Shown: positions 1 to 7,300, counted from the stretch's first letter. The stretch: DNA of 13,611 bases from Prevotella sp. UBA1378 (GCA_002305505.1 DBRC01000059.1:1-13611), one strand, 5' to 3'. Notes: generated by a model from the letters alone, not told the origin. A program made the numbers and translations.

Positions 1-1
1 T

Positions 2-607
2 GCTGCTATCGGTATCGGTATCGACGTGGAAGCGCCCGAGGGAAACATGATTGTCGACATCGGTGGCGGTTCTACCGAGATTGCGGTGATTTCGCTGGGC
101 GGTATTGTGAGCAACAACTCGATACGTACGGCCGGCGACGACCTTACGGCCGATATTCAGGAGTATATGAGCAGGCAGCACAACGTGAAGGTGAGCGAAC
201 GCATGGCCGAGCGCATCAAGATTCACGTAGGTTCGGCGCTCACCGATTTGGGCGAGGAAGCTCCCGAAGACTTCGTAGTTCACGGGCCTAACCGCATCAC
301 GGCTCTGCCGATGGAGGTGCCTGTATGCTATCAGGAGATAGCCCACTGCTTGGATAAAACAGTGGCCAAGATTGAAAACGCGGTGCTGTCGGCACTCGAG
401 AATACGCCGCCGGAGCTTTACGCCGATATCGTGAAGAACGGCATCTACCTGTCGGGAGGCGGCGCTCTGCTGCGCGGGCTCGACAGGCGCTTGACCGACA
501 AGATCAACATTCCGTTCCATATTGCCGAAGACCCATTGCACAGCGTGGCAAAGGGTGCCGGCATAGCATTGAAGAATGTAGACAGGTTCTCGTTCTTGAT
601 GAGATAA
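2..607 (+). CDS. mreB: Rod shape-determining protein MreB (3' part, 5' end outside window)
   Basis: MreB is the bacterial actin homologue that forms membrane-bound filaments and positions the elongation machinery along the side wall. The reading frame is open from base 2, so the gene starts upstream of the window; the GTG at 26 is internal. About 201 C-terminal residues are visible of a family length near 340. What can be seen is the second phosphate-binding loop of the actin fold (VDIGGGSTEIAVISLGG, encoded near 50-103) and the late nucleotide-binding loop (YLSGGGALLRGLDRRL), followed by the usual short C-terminus ending in FLMR and a TAA stop. It is followed by mreC, mreD, mrdA and rodA, the standard elongasome order. 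Nothing looks broken in the visible part. Identification is very secure; only the truncation is an artefact of the window edge. Confidence 0.97.
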   Translation, partial: AAIGIGIDVEAPEGNMIVDIGGGSTEIAVISLGGIVSNNSIRTAGDDLTADIQEYMSRQHNVKVSERMAERIKIHVGSALTDLGEEAPEDFVVHGPNRITALPMEVPVCYQEIAHCLDKTVAKIENAVLSALENTPPELYADIVKNGIYLSGGGALLRGLDRRLTDKINIPFHIAEDPLHSVAKGAGIALKNVDRFSFLMR

Positions 608-711
608 TGTAAAAGCAATAGATAATGAAAGGCGGGAGTTGAAAGACGGAAGGTGAGAGTTGAAAGGTCTTTCAGCTTTCGTCTTTCTATTTTCGTCTAA
701 AATAGATAAAT
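608..711. repeat. mreB-mreC intergenic gap with direct repeats and an imperfect hairpin
   Basis: This 104-base gap holds no gene. The 10-base word GAGTTGAAAG occurs at 636-645 and again at 657-666 (period 21), and the complementary words CTTTCAGC (669-676) and CGTCTTTC (680-687) follow. CGTCTTTC is the exact reverse complement of GAAAGACG at 641-648, so 641-687 can fold into an imperfect hairpin, followed by a pyrimidine-rich run. It could be a processing site, a partial terminator that lowers mreC relative to mreB, or an intergenic repeat of the purine-rich kind common in Bacteroidales. No good promoter match was found for mreC here; TATTTTCG at 688-695 is one base off the -7 consensus but has no -33 partner. 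Confidence 0.5.
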
Positions 712-1575
712 ATGCGCAATCTGCTGGAGTTCTTGGCGAAGTACAACCATTGGTTGCTCTTCGTGTTTTTGGAAGTAATCAGTGTGGTGCTGTTGTTTCA
801 GTATAACAGCTATCAGGGCAGCGTATGGTTTTCGTCGTCGAATGCTGTGGCGGGGAAAATCTACGAATGGAACTCGGCAGTCGAATCATTTTTCTCGCTG
901 ACACGTGTTAACGAAAAACTAACGCTACGCAACTTTTACTTGGAACGGCAGGTTGACCAGCTGCGACGCCTCTATGCCGAAAAAACACGCGACACCACCG
1001 TGATAGAACGCAACGAACTGCGCTTTCTGAACGAATATCGGTTGGTGCCGGCAAAGGTAGTGAGCAACTCGGTAAACCGTGCGGACAACCTGATTACCAT
1101 CAATAAGGGGCGCACCGACGGTGTAGAGGTCGATATGGGTGTGGCTTGCGGCACAGGCATCGTGGGCATCGTTTACCTTGTGAGCGACCATTATTCGGTT
1201 GTAATGCCTGTGCTCAACGTGAAGTCGCGCATCAGTTGCGCCATCCGCCACCGCGGCTATTTCGGTTATTTGCAGTGGACTGGCGGCGACCCGGCCGTGG
1301 CTTACGTGGAAGACATCCCGCGCCATGCCCGCTTTAAGCGCGGCGACTGGGTGGAAACAAGCGGTTATTCGTCAATCTTCCCGCCCGGTGTTTCGGTGGG
1401 GAAGATTGTTGAGGTGTACAACTCGCGCGACGGGCTGTCGTACAGGCTGAAGGTGCAGCTATCTACCGATTTTGGCTGCCTGCGCGATGTATGCGTCATC
1501 AATGATAAAGGCATAGCCGAGCGCACGCGGTTGTTGCAGGCTGCGGTCGACTCGCTGAAACTGAATGTGAAATAA
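712..1575 (+). CDS. mreC: Rod shape-determining protein MreC
   Basis: MreC is the bitopic inner-membrane subunit of the rod complex that contacts PBP2 and helps switch on RodA-PBP2 synthesis. The 287-residue product has the family layout: a short cytoplasmic N-terminus, one membrane helix at about residues 12-30, a predicted coiled coil at about 60-98 (charged, Leu/Arg/Glu rich), then the periplasmic double beta-barrel region at about 110-270. Typical MreC signatures are INKGRTDGVEVDMGV (about 130-144), GIVGIV (149-154) and SIFPPGVSVGKI (about 220-231). Length is usual. The ATG at 712 directly precedes the membrane helix and no other upstream start makes sense. No clear Shine-Dalgarno sequence is present, as is normal in Bacteroidota. 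It lies 104 bases after mreB and 39 bases before mreD. Secure by family features and by position. Confidence 0.96.
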   Translation: MRNLLEFLAKYNHWLLFVFLEVISVVLLFQYNSYQGSVWFSSSNAVAGKIYEWNSAVESFFSLTRVNEKLTLRNFYLERQVDQLRRLYAEKTRDTTVIERNELRFLNEYRLVPAKVVSNSVNRADNLITINKGRTDGVEVDMGVACGTGIVGIVYLVSDHYSVVMPVLNVKSRISCAIRHRGYFGYLQWTGGDPAVAYVEDIPRHARFKRGDWVETSGYSSIFPPGVSVGKIVEVYNSRDGLSYRLKVQLSTDFGCLRDVCVINDKGIAERTRLLQAAVDSLKLNVK

Positions 1576-1614
1576 TAAAGAGGTAATAAATAAGTAAGTA
1601 AGGTTAGAGACATT

Positions 1615-2115
1615 ATGCCGATAGATTTTCTGAAACGGGTATTGCTGTTTGTGGCGCTGTGCATGGCTCAGGTGCTGGTGCTCAACCGCATCCATCTGTT
1701 CGATTGTGCCACGCCGCTGCTCTATGTGCTGTTCGTGTTGTTCTTTGAGCGCAATTATCCCAAATGGGCTATCCTGCTTTGGAGCTTCGTACTGGGCCTT
1801 GTCCTCGATATGTTCTCCAACACGCCGGGCATTACGGCCGCCTCGCTGACGCTCCTCGGAGCCGTACAACCTTATTTTCTCGAACTTTTTATTCAGCGCG
1901 ATGCGCCTGATGACATACGCCCCTCGATACAGACGATAGGCGCACCTAAGTTTGTGTTCTATGTTATAACGATGGTGCTTCTCTACTGCACGGTGCTTTT
2001 CACGCTCGAAACATTCAGTTTCTTTAATTGGCTGCAATGGGTGAAGAGCATAGGCGGCAGCGCGGTTATTACGGTGGTGCTTATTCTGACATTTGAAAGC
2101 GTAAGGAAGAAGTGA
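1615..2115 (+). CDS. mreD: Rod shape-determining protein MreD
   Basis: MreD is the small polytopic membrane protein of the elongasome. The 166-residue product is strongly hydrophobic, with five or six likely membrane helices (about 7-25, 31-47, 50-69, 71-90, 108-131, 140-163). The family's weak signature is visible as GLVLDMFSNTPGITAASLTLL-like residues at about 61-81, with the conserved Asp65 and the Gly/Ala pair after it. MreD sequences diverge fast, so position between mreC and mrdA is the strongest argument. The ATG at 1615 is preceded by an A/T-rich 39-base spacer with repeated TAAG and no clear ribosome-binding site. The TGA stop overlaps the GTG start of mrdA by four bases (GTGA at 2112-2115), so the two genes are probably translationally coupled. 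Confidence 0.92.
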   Translation: MPIDFLKRVLLFVALCMAQVLVLNRIHLFDCATPLLYVLFVLFFERNYPKWAILLWSFVLGLVLDMFSNTPGITAASLTLLGAVQPYFLELFIQRDAPDDIRPSIQTIGAPKFVFYVITMVLLYCTVLFTLETFSFFNWLQWVKSIGGSAVITVVLILTFESVRKK

Positions 2116-3962
2116 AGGATTACGGACTTGAAAACAGGCGGTTTGTCATCGGCGGGGTGGCCATTGTCATCGTGGTGATCTATATCCTGCGCCTGTTTAC
2201 GCTCCAGATTATGAGCGACGACTATAAGAAGAATGCCGACTCGAACGCTTTTCTCAAGAAGATAGAGTACCCCTCGCGCGGTATCATTACCGATCGCAAT
2301 GGCAAGCTGATGGTCTATAATCAGCCGGCATACGACATTATGGTGGTGATGAACGAGGCAAGAAACCGGCTCGACACCATGGAGTTCTGTCGTACGCTGA
2401 ATATCACGAAAGACGACTTTATCAAGCGGATGGCCGATATTAAGAACCGTTCGAAGAATCCCGGATATTCGCGCTTTACGCAGCAGATGTTCATGAGCCA
2501 GCTGAGCGAACGGGATTTCAGCATCTTTCAGGAAAAGATGTTCCGCTTTCCCGGCTTTTATGTGCAGCGGCGCAGCATCCGCCAGTATCAATATCCTTAT
2601 GCAGCTCATGTGCTCGGCGATGTGGCCGAGGTGTCGCCGGCCGATATAGAGGAGGACAGCTACTACCAGCCGGGCGACTATATAGGAAAACTCGGTGTGG
2701 AGCGTAAGTACGAACAGCAGTTGCGCGGCGAGAAGGGCATGCAGATATTGCTCCGCGATGCCCACGGCAGGATACAAGGGCGCTATCAGGAAGGAAAACT
2801 CGACCGCCGTCCCATTCCCGGAAAGAATCTTACGCTGGGCATCGACTTGAACTTGCAGGCCTTGGGTGAGCGCTTGATGGAGGGAAAGATAGGCAGTATC
2901 GTAGCTATCGAACCATCTACGGGCGAGGTGCTTTGCATGGTGTCATCGCCCACGTACGACCCGCGCATGATGGTGGGGCGCAAGCGGTCGAAAAACCATT
3001 TGACGTTGAGCCGCAATGTATGGAAACCGCTGCTTAACCGCAGTATCATGGGGCAGTATCCGCCGGGGTCGACGTTTAAAACCACGCAGGCGCTTACTTA
3101 TCTGTCGGAGGGTGTGTTCTCGCCTTCGACCCAGATTGGCTGCCGCGGCGGATTCTATCACCGCGGATTGCATGTGGGCTGCCATGGCCATTCCTCGCCG
3201 CTCTCGCTGGTGCCGGCCATCAGCACGTCGTGCAACGGCTACTTCTGCTGGGGGCTTTACTATATGATGGGAAACAGGAAGAAGTATAAGAATGTGCAGA
3301 CGGCAATGGACACATGGCGCGACTACATGGTAAGCATGGGATTCGGCTACCGGCTGGGTGTCGACCTGCCGGGCGAGAAGCGCGGACTGATACCTAATGC
3401 TGCTTTTTACGACAAGGCCTACCGCGGCTCGTGGAACGGGCTTACCATCATCAGTATTTCCATCGGGCAGGGCGAGGTGAACGCCACGCCGCTGCAGATA
3501 GCCAACCTTGGAGCCACCATCGCTAACCGCGGTTATTATTATGTGCCGCACGTGGTGCGCAAGGTGCAGGACAGTGCGCTCGATACAGCATATACCCGCA
3601 AGCATTTCACCATGGCCGACCATAAGGCCTACGAGTATGTGGTGCAGGGCATGCGTGCATCGGTGCTCGGCGGCACTTGCCGTGCGCTGGGCAAGTACGA
3701 CTTCGCGATATGCGGAAAGACCGGAACTGCGCAGAACCGCGGTCACGACCACTCTGTGTTCATGGGTTTTGCGCCGATGGATTCGCCCCGGATAGCCGTT
3801 GCCGTGTACGTGGAAAACGGAGGCTGGGGAGCCGATTACGGTGTGCCGATTGGCGGTTTGATAATGGAACAATATATAAAAGGGAGGCTCTCCGAGGCTT
3901 CAATGAAGCTGGCAGACGAGTTCCAGCGTAAACATATAGCTTATGGCTCGACGGACAGATAA
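2112..3962 (+). CDS. mrdA: Penicillin-binding protein 2 (elongation-specific transpeptidase)
   Basis: PBP2 is the class B transpeptidase that cross-links new side-wall peptidoglycan together with RodA. The 616-residue product has one N-terminal membrane helix (about 11-31), the dimerisation/pedestal domain starting with the family motif PSRGIITDRNG (about 54-64), and the penicillin-binding domain. All three catalytic motifs are present: S320-T-F-K323 (acylated serine), S373-C-N375, and K536-T-G538. Length is usual. GTG at 2112 is chosen because it precedes the membrane helix and the next Met (residue 34) would remove it. A Cys/His-rich patch lies between the first two motifs (C344, C357, H358, H360, then C374), where a zinc site has been described in other PBP2 proteins. 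The end overlaps rodA by 20 bases, fitting production of the two partners in step. Confidence 0.96.
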   Translation: MKDYGLENRRFVIGGVAIVIVVIYILRLFTLQIMSDDYKKNADSNAFLKKIEYPSRGIITDRNGKLMVYNQPAYDIMVVMNEARNRLDTMEFCRTLNITKDDFIKRMADIKNRSKNPGYSRFTQQMFMSQLSERDFSIFQEKMFRFPGFYVQRRSIRQYQYPYAAHVLGDVAEVSPADIEEDSYYQPGDYIGKLGVERKYEQQLRGEKGMQILLRDAHGRIQGRYQEGKLDRRPIPGKNLTLGIDLNLQALGERLMEGKIGSIVAIEPSTGEVLCMVSSPTYDPRMMVGRKRSKNHLTLSRNVWKPLLNRSIMGQYPPGSTFKTTQALTYLSEGVFSPSTQIGCRGGFYHRGLHVGCHGHSSPLSLVPAISTSCNGYFCWGLYYMMGNRKKYKNVQTAMDTWRDYMVSMGFGYRLGVDLPGEKRGLIPNAAFYDKAYRGSWNGLTIISISIGQGEVNATPLQIANLGATIANRGYYYVPHVVRKVQDSALDTAYTRKHFTMADHKAYEYVVQGMRASVLGGTCRALGKYDFAICGKTGTAQNRGHDHSVFMGFAPMDSPRIAVAVYVENGGWGADYGVPIGGLIMEQYIKGRLSEASMKLADEFQRKHIAYGSTDR

Positions 3963-5412
3963 AAAGCAGAGCGTGCTGCGCTCGTTAGATTGGTGGACGA
4001 TAGGCATCTACTTGGCTTTGCTTACGTTCGGATGGATAAGTGTATGCGGTGCCAGCTACACTTACGGGGATACCGATATCTTCAGCCTCTCTACCCGTTC
4101 GGGCATGCAGATTGTATGGATAGGCACATCGATTTGCCTTGGGCTGATTATCCTGCTGCTCGACGACAGGTTCTACGATACCTTTGCTTATATTATCTTT
4201 GCAGTGCTGCTGCTGCTGCTCTTTGCCACCATCTTCAATCCCCACTCGATTAAAGGGTCGCGGTCGTGGCTTGTGCTTGGCCCATTGCGCTTGCAGCCAG
4301 CCGAGTTTGCCAAGTTTGCCACGGCCTTGGCCTTGGCTAAGTTTATGAGCGCTTACGGATATAATATACATAAGTGGAAAGACTTTCTTATCACGCTGGG
4401 CATCATCTTCGTGCCAATGGTGTTCATCGTGTTGCAGCGCGAAACGGGGTCGGCACTTGTCTATACGGCTTTTTTCCTGATGTTCTACCGCGAAGGGATG
4501 CCGGGCAGCGTGTTGTTTACGGGCGTTGCGGCAGTTATCTATTTCGTTGTGGGCATCCGGTTCGAGGAAATACCGCTTTGGGATACGCCTACCAGTGTGG
4601 GCAAGTTTATCGTTTTGCTCCTTGTACAGCTGTTCACGGCCGGCATGGTTCATGTATATTGCGGCAATAAGCGGCTGGCGTGGCTTATTGCGCTCTATTG
4701 CACGGGCATTACCGGCTTGTTCCTGTTATTTGCCAAGTATGTCATTCCGTTCGATGTAGTGTGGGTACAGCTGATACTCAGTGCGCTGCTCATTGGCTAT
4801 CTGCTGTGGCAAGGGCTTGGTACACGTATCCGCAACTATTACTTCATCGTGCTTTTCGCGCTTGGCTCCATGCTGTTTTTCTATTCGGCCGATTATATGC
4901 TGAACCATGTGATGGAGCCGCATCAGCGCGTGCGCATCAACGTTCTGCTCGGGCTGGATGAAGACCTAAAGGGGGCGGGATATAACGTGCATCAAAGCGA
5001 GATAGCCATAGGGTCGGGCGGATTAGAAGGGAAAGGCTTCCTGAACGGCACGCAGACCAAGTTGAAGTATATTCCCGAACAAGATACCGACTTTATCTTT
5101 TGTACGGTTGGCGAAGAAGAAGGGTTCTTGGGTTCTGCCGGTGTGTTGTTGCTGTTTCTGTCCTTGATATTGCGACTGATTCATTTAGCTGAGCGCCAGC
5201 CGTTCCGTTTCGGGCGGGTATACGGCTATAGCGTAGTTTCCATTTTCCTGTTCCATGTGTTCATCAATGTAGGCATGGTGCTCGGGTTAACCCCCGTGAT
5301 AGGCATTCCCTTGCCATTCTTCAGTTACGGCGGTTCGTCGTTGTGGGGTTTTACGTTCCTGCTGTTTATCTTCCTGCGCATTGATGCCGGAAGAAATCTG
5401 GTGCGTAGCTGA
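3943..5412 (+). CDS. rodA: Rod shape-determining protein RodA (SEDS peptidoglycan glycosyltransferase)
   Basis: RodA polymerises lipid II into glycan strands and works as a complex with PBP2. The 489-residue product is a SEDS-family membrane protein. Family landmarks are SRSWL with W109, the helix beginning QRETGSALV (165-173), the extracellular loop GYNVHQSEIAIGSGGLEGKG (346-365), IPEQDTDFIF with D383 matching the family's essential aspartate, and the C-terminal PLPFFSYGGSS (457-467). It is about 120 residues longer than E. coli RodA (370, from memory). The extra length lies between QRETGSA and HQRVRI and holds several hydrophobic segments, suggesting added membrane helices. The ATG at 3943 lies inside mrdA (20-base overlap), and the first membrane helix starts soon after. 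The TGA stop is two bases from the stop of the convergent gldH, leaving no room for a terminator. Confidence 0.95.
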   Translation: MARRTDKKQSVLRSLDWWTIGIYLALLTFGWISVCGASYTYGDTDIFSLSTRSGMQIVWIGTSICLGLIILLLDDRFYDTFAYIIFAVLLLLLFATIFNPHSIKGSRSWLVLGPLRLQPAEFAKFATALALAKFMSAYGYNIHKWKDFLITLGIIFVPMVFIVLQRETGSALVYTAFFLMFYREGMPGSVLFTGVAAVIYFVVGIRFEEIPLWDTPTSVGKFIVLLLVQLFTAGMVHVYCGNKRLAWLIALYCTGITGLFLLFAKYVIPFDVVWVQLILSALLIGYLLWQGLGTRIRNYYFIVLFALGSMLFFYSADYMLNHVMEPHQRVRINVLLGLDEDLKGAGYNVHQSEIAIGSGGLEGKGFLNGTQTKLKYIPEQDTDFIFCTVGEEEGFLGSAGVLLLFLSLILRLIHLAERQPFRFGRVYGYSVVSIFLFHVFINVGMVLGLTPVIGIPLPFFSYGGSSLWGFTFLLFIFLRIDAGRNLVRS

Positions 5413-5414
5413 TG

Positions 5415-5885
5415 CTATTTCCTTGAGAGCCTCAGACCGATGTCTGCTATTCCCGGCAGAATCTCGCGCTTCATGTTATGGCGGATGCTGACGTGCAGCG
5501 AGTCGCCTTTCACCAATTGCAGGTCGGTAAGGTGGAAGTTGAACTGGTAGTAGCTCAGTCCTTTGCCTTTTGCCTTTCCGTTGCTGTCAACGAGCTTGCA
5601 GTTCAGCGTGTCGCTGCGTGTGATGTTCGCCGGGAATACCGTTTGCTCCACGATCAGGCACAAGTCCATGAACGGGTACGAATCATTGATTCGCAGCCCC
5701 ACTTCTTCTTTGAATACACCGTCGTTCTCCATTGGGCGTACTGCGAACGACAGCGTATCGTTGCGTTCCCATCCTGCCAGTGGCGTGTGTCCATATTGGT
5801 CATAAACGGTTTTACGGTTGCACGACGCCAAGGCCGATGCAACCGTAATAGCCGATAGTATGATGTAGAGTTTACTCCTTAGCAT
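5415..5885 (-). CDS. gldH: GldH-family lipoprotein
   Basis: GldH is a lipoprotein first identified in Flavobacterium gliding motility and widely kept in Bacteroidota that do not glide, where its job is not established. The 156-residue product starts with a lipoprotein signal peptide: a charged start (MLRSK), a hydrophobic stretch, then the lipobox L19-A-S-C22, so mature protein would begin at a lipidated Cys22. The rest is a small beta-rich domain with the aromatic/charged spacing of GldH proteins (for example GWERNDTLSF at 38-47, and a final GIADIGLRL). The ATG at 5885 is chosen because it gives a proper signal peptide; the frame stays open to 6221 only because it reads through the repetitive ricT tail out of frame. 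It overlaps the end of ricT by 14 bases, indicating co-transcription and probably translational coupling. Confidence 0.88.
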   Translation of the reverse strand: MLRSKLYIILSAITVASALASCNRKTVYDQYGHTPLAGWERNDTLSFAVRPMENDGVFKEEVGLRINDSYPFMDLCLIVEQTVFPANITRSDTLNCKLVDSNGKAKGKGLSYYQFNFHLTDLQLVKGDSLHVSIRHNMKREILPGIADIGLRLSRK

Positions 5886-7272
5886 CCGTGTGCTGGTGGT
5901 TATTGTTGTTGCGCGGTCCGCGGTTGTCGTTACGGCGGTTGTCGTTACGGCGGTTGTTTTCGCGCTGATTGTGCTCGCGGTTGTTCTCGCGCTGGTTGTT
6001 TTCCCGGTTGTTGCGTTCGCGCTGTCCTTGGTCGCGGTTATTGCGTTCACGGTTGTTGCGTGGCTGCTGTCCTCCGCTTCTCTGCTGGCTCTCGCCTCTC
6101 TGCAGGTTCTCGCCTCTCTGCTGGTTCTCGCCCTGTTGTTGGTTGCGCGTTCCCCGTTCGCGGTTGTTCTCCCGTTCGCGGTTATTATTGTTTCTTTTCT
6201 TTTTCTTCTTCGCCCTGTCAAAGCGGTTGATGTCGCCCGAGAGCAAGTCTACCGAGCCGTTTGTCTCCGTTTGTTTTCCGTTTTCTTGCAGTGTAAGCGG
6301 TTTTTCTCCGCTTCGGTTTATCTCTATTATCTGCTTGGCGCGTGCTGCCGGTATCGTTTCGAGATTAGCCGCAAGGTTCTTGTCTGTCGAGTAGGTAATC
6401 ATCCCGGCCAGGATATCCGATTTGAACAGATAATAGTCGGCATCCTGCGTTTGCAGCACCACCTCTTTGCTTGGCAGTCGCTTGCTGGCCTCGATGTAAT
6501 CGTCTACCTCGTAGTTCAGACAGCATTTCAGTTTAGCGCACATGCCGGCCAACTTTTGCGGGTTCAGCGAGATGTCTTGGAACCGCGCTGCATTCGTGCT
6601 TACCGATACAAAGTTTTTCATCCATGTGGCGCAGCACAGTTCGCGGCCGCAGGGGCCTGTGCCTCCGATGCGCCCGGCCTCCTGCCTTGCACCAATCTGT
6701 TTCATTTCGATGCGCACGTGGAATGTGTCGGCCAGTACCTTTATCAGTTGTCGGAAGTCTACACGCTCGTCGGCGATGTAGTAAAAGATAGCCTTGTTGC
6801 AGTCGCCTTGGTATTCCACGTCGCCTATCTTCATTTGCAGCCCGAGGTTCTTGGCTATCTGCCGGCTTTCTATCATCGTGGCGTGTTCGCGCGCCTTGGC
6901 TTCACGAAATTTGTCCATGTCTACGGGGCGTGCAATGCGGTAAATGCGCTTGATATCCTCGGCCGATTTCAGGTTGGCCTTCTTTATTTGCAGTTTTACG
7001 AGGCGCCCGGTCAGCGTCACTACGCCGATGTCGTGCCCGGGGTTGGCCTCTACGGCCACCACGTCGCCCTTCTTCAGCTCAAGGTTGTTCACGTTGTGGT
7101 AGTAGCCCTTGCGTGTATGTTTGAACTGCACCTCTACGAGGTCGGTCGACTCAGCGTTTCCGGGCACATCGGCCAGCCAGTCGTATGTGTTCAGTTGGCG
7201 GTCTTGGCGTCCTACGGCACATGCGCAGAGCCCCCTGTCGCAGCCTGTTTTTATTTCGTATTCATTGTTCAT
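5872..7272 (-). CDS. ricT: PSP1-domain protein, RicT (YaaT) homologue with Arg/Asn-rich C-terminal tail
   Basis: RicT in Bacillus subtilis belongs to an iron-sulfur-bearing complex (RicA-RicF-RicT) that acts with RNase Y in mRNA processing; the role in Bacteroidota is not established. With the ATG at 7272 the product has 466 residues. An N-terminal Cys cluster (C11, C16, C18) precedes the PSP1 domain (about 45-133). A second conserved block carries PCGRELCC (C208, C213, C214) and GMCAKLKCCLNYE (C245, C250, C251), both typical of RicT. Residues about 354-466 are a low-complexity tail of Arg, Asn, Gln and Glu with almost no hydrophobic residues, built on tandem DNA repeats. A longer frame from a TTG at 7323 would run into holB and adds no conserved residues, so the ATG is preferred. 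It lies 28 bases after holB and overlaps gldH by 14. Confidence 0.9.
   Translation of the reverse strand: MNNEYEIKTGCDRGLCACAVGRQDRQLNTYDWLADVPGNAESTDLVEVQFKHTRKGYYHNVNNLELKKGDVVAVEANPGHDIGVVTLTGRLVKLQIKKANLKSAEDIKRIYRIARPVDMDKFREAKAREHATMIESRQIAKNLGLQMKIGDVEYQGDCNKAIFYYIADERVDFRQLIKVLADTFHVRIEMKQIGARQEAGRIGGTGPCGRELCCATWMKNFVSVSTNAARFQDISLNPQKLAGMCAKLKCCLNYEVDDYIEASKRLPSKEVVLQTQDADYYLFKSDILAGMITYSTDKNLAANLETIPAARAKQIIEINRSGEKPLTLQENGKQTETNGSVDLLSGDINRFDRAKKKKKRNNNNRERENNRERGTRNQQQGENQQRGENLQRGESQQRSGGQQPRNNRERNNRDQGQRERNNRENNQRENNREHNQRENNRRNDNRRNDNRGPRNNNNHQHTDAKE
5920..5949. repeat. Perfect 15-base tandem duplication in the ricT tail
   Basis: The 15-base word GCGGTTGTCGTTACG occurs twice head to tail (5920-5934 and 5935-5949), and a third partial copy follows. 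Read on the coding (-) strand it gives Arg-Asn-Asp-Asn-Arg units near the C-terminus of the RicT homologue. Repeats in multiples of three bases keep the frame, so copy number could vary by slippage without breaking the gene. Confidence 0.85.
6075..6128. repeat. Three 18-base imperfect tandem repeats in the ricT tail
   Basis: Three adjoining 18-base units, at 6075-6092, 6093-6110 and 6111-6128, share the pattern CGCcTCTCTGCtGGtTCT with a few substitutions. On the coding strand they give hexapeptide units of the type Gln-Gln-Arg-Gly-Glu-Asn. They form the middle of the low-complexity tail of the RicT homologue and argue that the tail grew by in-frame duplication. Confidence 0.8.
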
Positions 7273-7300
7273 GTCTGGTGTTTCTTTATTTAGGGGATTT

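Noticed and set aside
2943..3872. 309-residue open frame on the - strand opposite mrdA
   Set aside because: His/Arg-rich shadow frame; the + strand holds the PBP2 transpeptidase domain with all three catalytic motifs.
5900..6200. CRISPR-like array
   Set aside because: The repeats are short, in-frame, without spacers of even length, and lie inside a coding sequence.
5886..6221. N-terminal extension of gldH to give a 268-residue protein
   Set aside because: The extra 112 residues are a Thr/Ala/Arg-rich out-of-frame reading of the repetitive ricT tail and would hide the lipoprotein signal peptide that starts at 5885.
5890..7293. 467-residue open frame on the + strand opposite ricT, very rich in Val, Leu and Ala
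   Set aside because: It is the complement of the Arg/Asn-rich tail and the PSP1 gene; the hydrophobic run comes from complementary codons. The - strand product has clear family motifs.
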